Both the position numbers and the translations under genes were made by a program. A model generated the notes under the pieces. It did not search any database, had not been told where the DNA came from, and worked only from the letters and a program-made list of their open reading frames with translations. A DNA stretch of 64,000 nt from Erwinia persicina (GTDB lineage: Bacteria > Pseudomonadota > Gammaproteobacteria > Enterobacterales > Enterobacteriaceae): the NCBI RefSeq assembly GCF_014838825.1, contig NZ_JACYMO010000003.1, forward strand, positions 1 to 64,000, written 5' to 3'. Of this stretch, positions 17,557-25,883 are shown in pieces. The first letter of the stretch is position 1; each line of letters begins with the position of its first letter.

Positions 17557-18828
17557 CTAATTCATCGCAAGCCTAAATGCGTCAGCCATATATTCTTGTT
17601 CCCGGCCCGAAAGCCCTAAACTATTTGCAATGGTTCTCCACTGGCTGACTATTTCAATAAAGTCCTGGATGATTTCATTGGCCTCTGCCAGGTTCAGGCG
17701 AAAGTGTCCCGCAACCTCTCGCGCCAGTTCAAGGTCCAGCGCGTTATCCGCCTCGGTGATATTCAGTTTCAGGCCGTCAGACCAGGGAACAGGGTTGATA
17801 TCGTAGGCCTCCGAAAGCCGCCACCCTTTACCGGGGACCAGGATAAACCCGTGATTGCGCAGGTGATCATCGGTGTTTGAAACGAGAATATTGAAAACGA
17901 TTCGGGACCAGAGTTCTTTCAAATCCTGCCTGGTCTGTGCTCCCTGCCGTATCAAAACATCTGCGAGTTCCAGATAACTCACCCCGTTCGAGGCGTCATC
18001 TCCATCCTGATGGCGGGTCATTGTCATGGCCGATGCAAAATGCAGGCGCTGGCCTGAATCTGTCCGGTCAAAACGACGCACCATAAAACAGTGATGATCG
18101 CTGGCAAATTTACGGGCTTCTGCGGTGGCGACGTGAAGCCCACAGCCTGTGGCAAGCGCGTTGGCGACCATTTCCCAACCGCCCACATTGTAATCATCCC
18201 GGGTACTGGGAAATTTTGCGATGTAGAGATGGCCATACTCGTCTGCAATGCTGGCTTTTGGCCTGGCGCCACCTAAAGAACCCCCCGGCGCAATGAGCAT
18301 ACGCAACCACTCCTGACCCTGTGGAGAGGTATTGTCAGGATCATCCTCCAGCGCACGGCTTGCTCTTTCTAAGGCCTTAATTTCTGTAAAAGGTGGTGCT
18401 GCGATATCAGTCCGGTTATCAAGAAATTCGCCTGCATCTTCAAGCCTGAAACGCAGGGCACCCACGCGATAAAGGTCATGTACGCCCAGCAGGTAATCGG
18501 ATTCATATAACCGGGATCCTTCAACCTGAACACCGGCGCGGATATCTCGTTCCAGGCGACGCTTCATCAGCATTCGCCCCCAGCGATCGGGGCTGGCGTC
18601 GCCAAATATGCCAAACTTATCCCGTGGAAGAGTCGGATATTGGGCACCTTCGAATAGCAAAATTTCAGGGTCAAGTTGCACAAGGCTTAGAGCGGGATCG
18701 GCCAGTGCTGCGGGATCATACTCAAATTCAAACAGCTCGCGCGTCCGACTTTGTCGGTTATGCAGGAAACCCATCCTTTTTGGTCCGGATAATCCTGCCC
18801 AGTCTGCGTATACCGCGATCATTGCCAT
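17557..18828 (-). CDS. hipA: HipA-like Ser/Thr kinase toxin
   Basis: A 423-residue HipA-family protein with an N-subdomain (about 1-110), then a kinase-like fold. It has a glycine loop (GGSLGGARPK near residue 180), a substrate/ATP-region YIAKFPS, the catalytic loop NTDDHLRNHG near residue 315 and the metal-binding YDINP near 345. HipA kinases phosphorylate aminoacyl-tRNA synthetases (GltX in K-12) and cause dormancy; the target here is unknown. It is transcribed two bases after its XRE antitoxin, so the two form a hipBA operon. All key residues are present, so the toxin appears intact. Its close sequence relatives may be HipA paralogues rather than HipA itself. Confidence 0.88.
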   Translation of the reverse strand: MAMIAVYADWAGLSGPKRMGFLHNRQSRTRELFEFEYDPAALADPALSLVQLDPEILLFEGAQYPTLPRDKFGIFGDASPDRWGRMLMKRRLERDIRAGVQVEGSRLYESDYLLGVHDLYRVGALRFRLEDAGEFLDNRTDIAAPPFTEIKALERASRALEDDPDNTSPQGQEWLRMLIAPGGSLGGARPKASIADEYGHLYIAKFPSTRDDYNVGGWEMVANALATGCGLHVATAEARKFASDHHCFMVRRFDRTDSGQRLHFASAMTMTRHQDGDDASNGVSYLELADVLIRQGAQTRQDLKELWSRIVFNILVSNTDDHLRNHGFILVPGKGWRLSEAYDINPVPWSDGLKLNITEADNALDLELAREVAGHFRLNLAEANEIIQDFIEIVSQWRTIANSLGLSGREQEYMADAFRLAMN

Positions 18829-18830
18829 TG

Positions 18831-19346
18831 TCAGCCACCTTTTGTCGGTTTCTTCCGTGGTTTGAGCAGGGAAGCCAGTTCAGCGGACGTAGTCCCCCTT
18901 TCTTTCGGAGCTTTTGTGTTTGGGCGGTGGCTTGTTTTCACGCTGGCTTCGGCCTGAGTATCGGCTTTTTCATGTCTGGCAGCAGCCCCGGTACGTGAGT
19001 TTTTAACCACAGACGTTTGGCGTGAGGCAATGACTTTTGCGGGGGAAAACTTATCGTTTTTTATCAGGCGAAAATCCTGTAGCTGACGCCCCAGCTCATC
19101 TTCAGCTGCTAATTTGTTCAAATCATCTTCCAGCCCTAAAACTTGCATCACGGAGAGGTACGCCCCTATCGTGACACCTGAGCCTCCCGCTTCCAGGGAA
19201 CGTAGCGTCACTGGCGTCATCCCTGCACGTTCCGCAACCTGTTTGGCTGTGAGTTTACGTCGCAGGCGGGCGAGTTTCAGTCTCTCACCAAAATCAGTAA
19301 GCAGTCGGTTTGTGTCAGGGAGTAAGGGTGCTGTTTTTTTCGCCAT
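18831..19346 (-). CDS. hipB: HipB-like XRE antitoxin / operon repressor
   Basis: A 171-residue protein. Residues ~15-75 are a Cro/CI HTH ([18 protein letters not shown], then [19 protein letters not shown]). The remaining ~100 residues are a basic, Ala/Lys/Thr-rich low-complexity tail. This is much longer than K-12 HipB (88 residues). It immediately precedes hipA with a 2-base gap, the usual antitoxin-first order. It should bind HipA and repress the operon at the A/T-rich inverted repeats just upstream. The long tail may mediate toxin contact or give protease sensitivity; that is speculation. Confidence 0.85.
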   Translation of the reverse strand: MAKKTAPLLPDTNRLLTDFGERLKLARLRRKLTAKQVAERAGMTPVTLRSLEAGGSGVTIGAYLSVMQVLGLEDDLNKLAAEDELGRQLQDFRLIKNDKFSPAKVIASRQTSVVKNSRTGAAARHEKADTQAEASVKTSHRPNTKAPKERGTTSAELASLLKPRKKPTKGG

Positions 19347-19383
19347 AATGTCAATATTTTATCTTTATTTAATGCCTATGGCT

Positions 19384-19485
19384 ATAATATTATCATTTTA
19401 ATGGTGGGTCGGTCTCAGTAAACGTCATATTAAAAGTGATAATATTATTTCACTTTTAACTAAAAAGAGAAAAAATATTATCACT
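19384..19485 (-). promoter_or_regulatory. hipBA promoter/operator with repeated GTGATAATATT half-sites
   Basis: Three related A/T-rich sites lie upstream of hipB. ATAATATTATCA is at 19384-19395. A 26-bp near-perfect palindrome at 19432-19457 has arms AAAAGTGA and TCACTTTT. AATATTATCACT at 19474-19485 is the inverted copy of AGTGATAATATT at 19435-19446. Such spaced operators are typical of HipB-type repression. The remainder of 19347-19594 contains nothing else recognisable. Confidence 0.6.
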
Positions 19486-19594
19486 GCGGTGGGGCAGGCT
19501 TGGCTGGCTATTGGATCAGCGCAGCAGGGGCTTTCTGGCATTGCTCAGCAACTGGAAATCCCGCCTTTTCAGGCGGGACTCGCTCCTTAATCCC

Positions 19595-19936
19595 TTACCC
19601 TCGCACCCGTTTCCCCGCAATCACCCCGATAAACTCCTCCACCTGGCGCTGCTTACGTACTGACAGCGTGCAGACCTTCCTCAGTGACGTCATCAACGCG
19701 GACTCCTGCGGTTCGGGATCGCGGGCGGTGATCACCAGGCAACCGTTCATGACGCGGATATCGATTTTGGTGCCGGTGGCAAAGCCTGCGGCTTCCAGCC
19801 ATTTCCCTTTGATGCTCAGCGCCGGGATCTGCTGGTAATCTGGATAGGTGCTCGCATAAGTCACGGTTAAATGGCGCAGCGTGGGCGCGGTGACTTCTGA
19901 TTTAACAACGTCTGTATTACAATTCTGCTCAGCCAT
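19595..19936 (-). CDS. symE: SymE family SOS-induced toxin
   Basis: A 113-residue protein matching E. coli SymE (also 113). [21 protein letters not shown] and [19 protein letters not shown] form the AbrB-like swapped-hairpin fold, followed by CLVITAR and a C-terminal [15 protein letters not shown] segment. SymE was first described as an RNA-cleaving type I toxin and later as a nucleoid-condensing protein, normally silenced by the antisense RNA SymR and induced in the SOS response. A LexA-box match lies 77 bases before the start. A strong hairpin sits in the leader opposite, where SymR is expected. In K-12 symE is next to mcrBC-hsd-mrr, and here it is near mrr and an hsdR fragment. Confidence 0.9.
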   Translation of the reverse strand: MAEQNCNTDVVKSEVTAPTLRHLTVTYASTYPDYQQIPALSIKGKWLEAAGFATGTKIDIRVMNGCLVITARDPEPQESALMTSLRKVCTLSVRKQRQVEEFIGVIAGKRVRG

Positions 19937-20012
19937 GATAACTACTCCATCTAGTTGTTGCGGTTAGCGGCATGACGGTGTTCCTAGCACCTTCATGCTG
20001 CGATTAATAACC
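19937..20012 (+). ncRNA. symR: Probable SymR-like antisense RNA
   Basis: The strand opposite the symE leader contains GTTAGCG, then a long hairpin at 19967-20001 (arms GCGGCATGACGGTG and CACCTTCATGCTGC, one mismatch plus a bulge) and ATTAAT. This is similar in layout to K-12 SymR, which is read opposite the symE 5' end. The boundaries are approximate, and no promoter or transcript end can be proven from sequence. Confidence 0.4.
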
Positions 20013-20028
20013 CTGTTATTATAACCAG
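20013..20028 (-). promoter_or_regulatory. LexA box upstream of symE
   Basis: CTGTTATTATAACCAG fits the LexA pattern CTG-N10-CAG with an A/T-rich middle. It lies in the symE promoter region, consistent with SOS control known for this toxin family. Confidence 0.75.
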
Positions 20029-20410
20029 CAGTAAAAACTAATCACTCTGAAAAGAGAGTCAAAGTTAAAAAATGCAACGCGGCGCAGAAAAATAATGAAG
20101 GAGATGTAATCTCCTGACAGGTTTTTTAAATAACTTTTCTGTTTGTAGGTTTTTTTAACTTCCCTGAAAATAATAATTAAACTGTTTTATTTACGTATGG
20201 GACGGATTAAAATTAATGGGGTTTAAATGTAAAATGTATTACCTAAACGCTTAATGATAAGTACTTGGTTTGATATCGTAATCTCTTTAAATATTTTTTT
20301 CTGGCGATAATGATTCCTTGATTACCGTGAAATGATATCATCGGCATGTGATTTATATTATTTTCAGTTTGACGTTTTTAGCGTTAATTGTAATAACAAA
20401 AGGAGGTGTT
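20029..20410. other. A/T-rich intergenic region, no gene seen
   Basis: This separates symE from the type VI effector cassette. It is strongly A/T-rich. It contains one small hairpin (GGAGAT-gta-ATCTCC at 20100-20114, followed 7 bases later by TTTTTT) that could end a short transcript. At 20401 there is a very strong AAGGAGG ribosome site for the next gene. No ORF, tRNA or IS is recognisable. Confidence 0.6.
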
Positions 20411-20769
20411 ATGACGTGGGAGTACAATCAGAGAACCGGTGAAATGACTCACAATGGAGCACATTACGCAAATGGGTATAGTGGTAGCCCTGAAGGAAAA
20501 ATAACCCTTCTAAAGAGAATGTCGGTTTTGTCGGGCCGATCCCGCGTGGCTACTGGCGGATTACTCGTCATACCAGAAGTAAAGGTAACTGGACGATAGA
20601 ACTGGTACCTATTGCGGGAACAAATACATTTGGTCGTAATGCTTTCAGAATACATGGTGATAACCCTAAAACTCTCGGTAGTAGTTCTGAAGGGTGTATA
20701 ATTATCAATGGCGCTAATGTTAGAGCAAATATTTTCAATTCCGGTGACGATATTCTGGTGGTCAGATGA
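20411..20769 (+). pseudogene. tlde1: Tlde1-type T6SS effector (DUF2778), frameshifted
   Basis: Starts MTWEYNQRTGEMTHNG, the standard beginning of Tlde1 proteins, directly after a near-consensus AGGAGG site. At the A5 run (20497-20501) one A is missing. Restoring it would continue EGK-NNPSKENVGFVGPIPRG and run to the TGA at 20767, giving ~120 residues. The C-terminus holds the L,D-transpeptidase-like motif: IHGDNP...SSSEGCIII, with the catalytic His and Cys both intact. Such effectors cut or swap D-amino acids in the peptidoglycan of rivals. The ATG of the immunity gene overlaps the stop (ATGA). As written the effector would be truncated after ~30 native residues; the missing base could be a sequencing error. 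A downstream restart is unlikely. Confidence 0.75.
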
Positions 20770-21290
20770 AAAGGATATATTTGTTAGCTATGATCATGCT
20801 GTCATACAGTTCTATGGCCGAAATAAATGTGGTGACGCCGAAAATTGTGCTTGAGAATATTCATGACAGTGGTGCGAAAAAATACCTCCATGATTTAGCG
20901 AAAGAAAATGCCAGGGCAACATCAACCAGTCAGTGGGAAGCAATCGTAAAAGGTCTTTCCTCTGGGGAGGCTGAATGGCTACAGATTGTTCCGCTGATTG
21001 CCCGCTACACCGATGCAGGATTCGCTGAAGATCTCGCTACGGCGCTGGCACAGGCCCTTCCTAAAAATGTGGCGGGCGTGATGAATGTTCTTGATGAGCA
21101 ACTACCCCCTGTCAGTATCGGTAATGTGTGTTCGATGCCGCTTTATAACGAAACGGTTCCAGAACAAAACGAATATGTCGTGAAAGCTATCCAGGCTCTT
21201 TACAAGAATGATACTCCGCAGGCTAAAGAATGCCTGCGGCAACTTATCAAAACGGTCGGTAAGGCTGGCCCATTTCGCAGGGTGGATTAG
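20766..21290 (+). CDS. Periplasmic Tldi1-like immunity protein
   Basis: A 174-residue protein with a signal peptide (YLLAMIMLSYSSMA, cleaved near residue 18), so it is periplasmic, where Tlde1 acts. The mature part is alpha-helical with two cysteines (GNVCSMP and KECLRQL) that may form a disulphide. Its ATG overlaps the effector stop by 4 bases, the normal arrangement of effector-immunity pairs. It is a paralogue of the protein at 21819: both share a W-x-x-I...L/ISxGxxEW block, an ALxxALPKN/LPNA block and a single Cys followed by P-L. Function is inferred from position, export and pairing. Confidence 0.7.
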   Translation: MKRIYLLAMIMLSYSSMAEINVVTPKIVLENIHDSGAKKYLHDLAKENARATSTSQWEAIVKGLSSGEAEWLQIVPLIARYTDAGFAEDLATALAQALPKNVAGVMNVLDEQLPPVSIGNVCSMPLYNETVPEQNEYVVKAIQALYKNDTPQAKECLRQLIKTVGKAGPFRRVD

Positions 21291-21782
21291 ATGGCAATTC
21301 CCGTTTATATGTACATACACGACGATGCAGGCAACTTGATTAAAGGCAGTGTTGATATTCACGGCAGGGAAAACAGTGTTGAAGTTCTGGGGCTCCATCA
21401 TGAAGTCTATCTTCCCACTGATGATCTTACGGGTGAAATAGTCAACACCAGAAAACATTTGGCCTATCTTGTCGAGAAGGAGATTGATTCATCTTCTTCC
21501 TATCTTTATAAAGCCGTCACTAGCGGGCGCAGGCTAAAGCAAGTGGAGCTTAAATTTTTTAAGATTAATGATGCCGGTTATGAGGTTGAGTACTTCAACA
21601 CTCTGCTGGAAAATGTGCGTGTGAAGTGTATTTTACCACTCATGCATGATATTAAAGACACTGCTAAGGAGAATTTCAATCACATGGAAATTGTGGAGTT
21701 TATATATGAAAAAATCAGCTGGAAATATGTTGATGGTAATATCATCCATTCTGATAGCTGGAATCAAAGAAAGACAGCGTGA
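21291..21782 (+). CDS. hcp: T6SS tube protein Hcp (orphan copy)
   Basis: A 163-residue Hcp-family protein starting MAIPVYMYIHDDAGNLIKG, the characteristic N-terminus. It continues through GSVDIHGREN, HKHxxx-type segments replaced here by KAVTSGRRLKQVELKFFKI, and ends with the conserved VEFIYEKISWKYVDGN strand. Hcp hexamers stack into the type VI secretion tube and can carry small effectors in their lumen. Its ATG begins directly after the TAG of the immunity gene, so the cassette is one transcript. No other T6SS genes (vgrG, tssBC, clpV) are present, so it must rely on a main cluster elsewhere. It is likely the carrier for the Tlde1 effector. Confidence 0.9.
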   Translation: MAIPVYMYIHDDAGNLIKGSVDIHGRENSVEVLGLHHEVYLPTDDLTGEIVNTRKHLAYLVEKEIDSSSSYLYKAVTSGRRLKQVELKFFKINDAGYEVEYFNTLLENVRVKCILPLMHDIKDTAKENFNHMEIVEFIYEKISWKYVDGNIIHSDSWNQRKTA

Positions 21783-21818
21783 CGGTACAGCTAATGATAA
21801 CTTACCCGGGATACTCCC

Positions 21819-22337
21819 GTGAAAGCCTTGCTATATCTCCTCTTTCTCCCGGCCTTCACCTGGGCCGCAATAACCCCCGCAGAGATACAGCACGGTATTC
21901 AAAAAGATGGCAACCACGCGTTCGCCCGGAATACTCCCGACGGCGACTGGCGTGAAATACTCAACAATATCTCTGCGGGTAAAGGTGAATGGATCGCGCT
22001 GGCACCCGAACTCGCTCCGGTAATGGACAGGCAACACGCGATTCAACTGGGGAAAGCGCTTTACAACGCACTGTTACCGAATGCGAAAGAAACGCTGGCT
22101 GTACTGGCTATTCTGGATCAACACCAGCACGCCTATCCTTTTCAGCAGGGCACGGGGACTAGCTGCCTTCCACCGCTGAATAAGGCCGGTGATGCCGTCG
22201 AGAACCAATCTGTCTATGAGCAGACCCGGCTGGCGCTGCTGGATGCCGGGCCGCAGGGTGGGGACTGTTTGTGGACGATGGAGGCGCTGGTTGAGGAAGT
22301 AAAATCTGTCAGCACAATCCGTGATACGTTACGCTAA
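21819..22337 (+). CDS. Second Tldi1-like periplasmic immunity paralogue (orphan)
   Basis: A 172-residue protein with a signal peptide (ALLYLLFLPAFTWA). It has the same helical pattern and cysteine placement as the immunity protein at 20766, including WREILNNISAGKGEW versus WEAIVKGLSSGEAEW. There is no effector beside it. It may be an orphan immunity gene kept for protection against a foreign Tlde1 variant, or the survivor of a displaced effector-immunity pair. It starts 36 bases after hcp and is probably co-transcribed. Confidence 0.65.
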   Translation: MKALLYLLFLPAFTWAAITPAEIQHGIQKDGNHAFARNTPDGDWREILNNISAGKGEWIALAPELAPVMDRQHAIQLGKALYNALLPNAKETLAVLAILDQHQHAYPFQQGTGTSCLPPLNKAGDAVENQSVYEQTRLALLDAGPQGGDCLWTMEALVEEVKSVSTIRDTLR

Positions 22338-22625
22338 CTTGACACGAGTAACCGGTTCTCACCGCCGTCCTGGCGGTTCGTCCTGGTTCACTGTGCTTCC
22401 TCTGCGCTGCTGAATGCCGCCTCAACGTCAAAATCCAGGTCAAAACCCAAACCGAAAACAACTCAGGATGCGAAGGGGTAGACCCTTTTTTCCGGTCTGC
22501 CCGTGATGTTGAGTAGGACGCCAATCCGGAGTTACGGGGCGATCGGAAAAGATGATCGCCCCCTACGAAAGATCGCAATGCAGTCGGGGTTTTAAAATTT
22601 ACAGCGAGCGCTATCTTGCGGGGAG
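22338..22625. other. Intergenic region with two hairpins downstream of T6SS cassette
   Basis: No gene is evident. A short stem AAGGG...CCCTT at 22473-22487 followed by a T run (to 22491) could terminate the T6SS cassette transcript. A perfect 9-bp stem (GGGGCGATC / GATCGCCCC) lies at 22536-22562 without a T run. The origin of this sequence is unclear. Confidence 0.5.
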
Positions 22626-22727
22626 GGGGCCAGTTTGAGGTAAGCCGGACGTCACGCGACAGGACGTCGCGTACCGAGGCCCGCAGGGATGCGTCTTTTG
22701 CCGATCCGGCGTGCTCAAACTGGCCCC
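22626..22727 (+). mobile_element. MITE-like element, copy A (102 bp)
   Basis: It is bounded by perfect 14-bp terminal inverted repeats, GGGGCCAGTTTGAG and CTCAAACTGGCCCC, and is non-coding. An inverted, ~85-90% similar copy lies at 30555-30657. The shared interior includes AAGCCGGACGTCACGC and GCCCGCAGGGATG. This small repeated palindromic unit fits a miniature inverted-repeat element. It lies just beyond the 3' end of malT. Confidence 0.75.
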
Positions 22728-22729
22728 GG

Positions 22730-22819
22730 ACCGGTCGCTGAACAGGCAGCCAGTACCAGACCGGTTGCTGAACAGGTAGCCAGTACCAGACCGGTCGCTG
22801 AACAGGCAGCCAGTAAAAG
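22730..22819 (+). repeat. Three tandem 30-bp repeats
   Basis: Units at 22730-22759, 22760-22789 and 22790-22819 begin ACCGGTCGCTGAACAGGCAG (unit 2 has two C-to-T changes; unit 3 ends AAAAG instead of ACCAG). There are no spacers, so it is not CRISPR. The array abuts MITE copy A on one side and the malT stop codon, 15 bases away, on the other. A duplicated chance frame crosses it, but coding is not supported. Confidence 0.85.
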
Positions 22820-22833
22820 CATTTCCGGGGCCC

Positions 22834-25560
22834 TTACGCCCCGTACCCCATCACCTGCAACAGATGCTGTGCCTGCTGCACCGCTTCCTGACGGTGCGCC
22901 ACACCCAGCTTCTGATACAGATTACGGATATGGGTTTTAATGGTGGTGGAGGCCACGTCCAGCTCCCCGGCGATCTGGTCGTTGCTGTAGCCGGAGTAAA
23001 TCAGCCCCAGCACCTGCCATTCACGCTGAGTCAGCGGGCTGGTGCGGATCAGCTCCGGCACCTGCGGATGGGTCAGCAGTTTATTGACAAAACCTTCGTC
23101 GAAATGCGCAAACTTATGGCGGTGATGCTGGTTAATCTCGCGCAAAATCTGCTGCGCCCGGCGCTGCTCCAGGTCGGGCAGCAGGTTAAGCTGGATCAGC
23201 TGACGCAGCTGCTGCGCCATCATCTCCCCTTCAATGACAAAGTGACTGATAAACCCGGTGCGGTTAGCCAGCCCCAGGGCTTCAATCAGCGCCCGCTGCG
23301 CTTCCGCTTTGCGGCCGGTGTGCCAGTAAAGCAGATTACTCAGCAGCAGGTTGCGGTTCAGGTCGCTGGTCAGGCGCAGCTGGCGCGCGTTCTGATTCAG
23401 CTCATCCAGCACCACTTCGGCTTCATCAAACTTCTCCAGCATGATCTGCACGCGGGCAATATTGCGCCACTGGCCCTGCTGGAAGTGGTTGTCGGCCATA
23501 TCCGGCTTACGCGCCTGCTGTAACCACTGGCGCGCCGCCGCTTTATCGCCGGTCATCTGCCAGTAGGTGACGCGCGGCTTATCGGTGTTGGTCAGCCAGT
23601 CGATATGATACTGCCCGGTTTTCAGCAGCGCCTCGCAGCGCTGTAAATGGTGGTGAGCATTGTCCAGCTGGCCGCGTGCCAGCGAACACTTGGCCAGCAT
23701 CGCCAGGCACTGCAGCTGCTGCTGCGGCTGGAAGTTGGTGAGGATCTCCAGCCCCTGGCGTGCGGCGTCTTCGGCATCGTCCAGCCGTGACCACGACCAC
23801 AGCAGCTGGGAGCGCAGGCGCAGCAAAAACTCGTGCATCGGCAGCTGTTCCAGATGCTGCTCACGCACCAGCTCAAACGCGCGCTCCTGCATCTCAAACG
23901 CGGCCTGCAAAAAGCCCTGGGCAATCAGGATCTCGCTCTGCTGAAGCAGCGCCCACAGCGCGTAGTGATAGGCTTCGTGGCGGCGGGCAATCTGCTCCGT
24001 CTGCTGCATCAGCGGCAGGGCGCGGGCCAGGTCACCCTTGCAGTGCTGGATCTCGCCGGTGACGGAGGTGGCCACAATGCGGCTGTAAAAACTCTCGTAG
24101 GGCAGAAAACGCAGCGCCTCGGCGGCCAGCTGTTCGGCCTCGTCCTGGCGACCGTCGTTAATGGCGACCTGCGCGCGCAGCGCGTTAAACTCGGCGTTCA
24201 GATCCTGATCCATCACGATATCCCGCTTCTGCATCTCACTTTCTGCCTGCGCCAGCAGCGTGTCCACCTCGGCGTAGCGGTGCTGGCTCTGGGCCAGCCA
24301 CGCCTGCAGCAGCACCAGCCTGGGGCTCTGGATCAGGCGGTCGTAAGGCAGGGCGGCCAGGCACTCTTCCAGCAGGGCCAGCTCGCTCTGGTTGAACAGC
24401 GACCAGGCGTGCTGCAGCATAATATCGCGCAGCATATCAATATCATCCGCCCCCAGGGCGTGGTGGATCGCCTCCGCCGGGAACCCCTGCGCCAGCCAGC
24501 CTTCGGCGGCGGCGCGGTGGATGGCGGGCAGCTCCGCCGCCAGCTCCCACTGACAGCGCTGGCGCAGGAAGCTGGCAAACAGCGGATGGAAGTTAAACCA
24601 CTCTCCGGTGTCATCCATGCGGTGGATAAACAGGCCCTGGCGTTCGAGCTCCTCCAGCCGCTGCTGGCCGTTGCCGTCGCCGGTCAGGCGCACAATCAGC
24701 GCATCATTCATCGAGCGCAGCAGCGAGCAGCGCAGCAGAAAATCCCGCGTCGGGGTATCCACGCGATCCAGAACTTCATCCACCAGATAGTCGGACAGAT
24801 GGCTGGCGTTCAGCCCCGCCAGCTTACGCGCAGACTGCTGGGTGGACTGGCGCGACGGCGTGCTGGACTGGCGGGCGGACAGGGCGATCAGCTGCAGGGC
24901 GGTGGCCCAGCCGGCCACGTCGTCACACAGGCGGCTGCTGTCGACCTGGTCAATCGGATCCTTCAGGCGGTTGTCGAAAAACTGCTGTGTCTCCGGGTGG
25001 GTAAACGCCAGATGCGCGGCGTTCAGCTCCAGCAGCTGCTCACGCACGCGCAGGTTGGCAATGCCGAGCGGCGGCAGGGTGCGGGACAGCACCACCAGCG
25101 ACAGGTTCTCCGGCTGGTGCCGCAGGAAGAAGCGCATCCCATCGTGGATCGCTTCGTTAGAAATCAGATGATAATCATCAATCACCAGCAGCAGCGGGCG
25201 GTGCCAGTCGGAAAGCTCGACAAACAGCTGTGCAAACAGCGCGGGCAGGCTGGCGTACTGATGCTTCTGGCTGAGGGCCTCGCTTTTGCCGCAGTGGCCG
25301 CCGCAGGCCTGCTGGATAGCAGCGATCAGATAGCTGGCAAAACGCTCCGGCAGGTTGTCGCTTTCATCAAGAGAATACCAGCCCAGATCGCTCTTACCCG
25401 CCGCCCAGTGGGCCACCAGCGTCGTCTTACCGTAGCCCGCCGGGCTGGCAACCAGGGTCAGACGATAGTGGGGGGCCGCCGAAAGCTTCGTCAGCAGTCG
25501 GTCGCGAACCACGGTATTTTGCTGCCGCACCGGGCGGCTCAGTTTTGATGGGATCAGCAT
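22834..25560 (-). CDS. malT: MalT, ATP- and maltotriose-dependent activator of the maltose regulon
   Basis: A 908-residue STAND ATPase (E. coli MalT has 901). The start [20 protein letters not shown] is characteristic. The Walker A loop SPAGYGKTT is at residues 39-47 and a Walker B-like LLLVIDDYH is near 130. It has winged-helix and superhelical TPR-like sensor regions (about 440-800) and a C-terminal LuxR-type HTH (about 840-900, with [19 protein letters not shown]). With ATP and maltotriose it multimerises and activates the mal promoters through GGGGA(T/G)GA(T/G)G boxes. It is divergent from malPQ. A short insertion (about 240-250, Ser/Gln/Thr-rich) accounts for the extra length. A CRP-like site lies in its promoter region. 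Confidence 0.97.
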   Translation of the reverse strand: MLIPSKLSRPVRQQNTVVRDRLLTKLSAAPHYRLTLVASPAGYGKTTLVAHWAAGKSDLGWYSLDESDNLPERFASYLIAAIQQACGGHCGKSEALSQKHQYASLPALFAQLFVELSDWHRPLLLVIDDYHLISNEAIHDGMRFFLRHQPENLSLVVLSRTLPPLGIANLRVREQLLELNAAHLAFTHPETQQFFDNRLKDPIDQVDSSRLCDDVAGWATALQLIALSARQSSTPSRQSTQQSARKLAGLNASHLSDYLVDEVLDRVDTPTRDFLLRCSLLRSMNDALIVRLTGDGNGQQRLEELERQGLFIHRMDDTGEWFNFHPLFASFLRQRCQWELAAELPAIHRAAAEGWLAQGFPAEAIHHALGADDIDMLRDIMLQHAWSLFNQSELALLEECLAALPYDRLIQSPRLVLLQAWLAQSQHRYAEVDTLLAQAESEMQKRDIVMDQDLNAEFNALRAQVAINDGRQDEAEQLAAEALRFLPYESFYSRIVATSVTGEIQHCKGDLARALPLMQQTEQIARRHEAYHYALWALLQQSEILIAQGFLQAAFEMQERAFELVREQHLEQLPMHEFLLRLRSQLLWSWSRLDDAEDAARQGLEILTNFQPQQQLQCLAMLAKCSLARGQLDNAHHHLQRCEALLKTGQYHIDWLTNTDKPRVTYWQMTGDKAAARQWLQQARKPDMADNHFQQGQWRNIARVQIMLEKFDEAEVVLDELNQNARQLRLTSDLNRNLLLSNLLYWHTGRKAEAQRALIEALGLANRTGFISHFVIEGEMMAQQLRQLIQLNLLPDLEQRRAQQILREINQHHRHKFAHFDEGFVNKLLTHPQVPELIRTSPLTQREWQVLGLIYSGYSNDQIAGELDVASTTIKTHIRNLYQKLGVAHRQEAVQQAQHLLQVMGYGA

Positions 25561-25883
25561 TTTTTTCGATTCTTTTGACGGTAGTCAGGGGGACGTAATC
25601 TTTATTTCGCAGCGCGTAATTAATCACTTTTTCTAAAGTCCTCCTTTGAAACATCGAATGCAACAATGTTACGTATTTACATGCCGTTAACTTGCTCTGC
25701 ATCACATTTCTAAAGACAAATTTTTGACCCCCTCCCCCTGACCGCCCGTCTCCTCCGGCTACGCCCCGTTTCTCCTCCCTGCCTAATCGCTGGCGGGAGG
25801 ATGCCGCCCCGCGCTGAAGGTTGCAGCATAGCGCTTAATAACACTCCACTTTTCCTACAGATTCCCGAATAAAGAGGCATGTG
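25561..25883. promoter_or_regulatory. Divergent malT/malP control region (CRP and MalT sites)
   Basis: The malT side has a CRP-like sequence, read on the minus strand as AAATGTGATGCAGAGCAAG (around 25690-25709), with a perfect TGTGA half. The malP side has MalT-box-like sequences: GGGAGGAG (minus, 25772-25779), GGAGGAG (minus, 25750-25756) and GGGAGGATG (plus, 25795-25803), close to the GGGGA(T/G)GA(T/G)G consensus. The positions are about 80-130 bases before malP, as expected for activation. No gene is present. Confidence 0.6.

Noticed and set aside
20348..20599. 83-residue frame starting at 20348 as a membrane protein
   Set aside because: The first 21 codons precede a near-consensus ribosome site and a Tlde1 start at 20411; after codon 30 of Tlde1 the frame is out of register with the real gene.
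22730..22819. 30-bp tandem repeats as a CRISPR array
   Set aside because: There are no spacers between units, no cas genes nearby and only three copies.
23833..25548. 571-codon plus-strand frame opposite malT
   Set aside because: It is a complementary-strand shadow of a GC-rich gene with strong codon bias; the minus-strand MalT is unmistakable.
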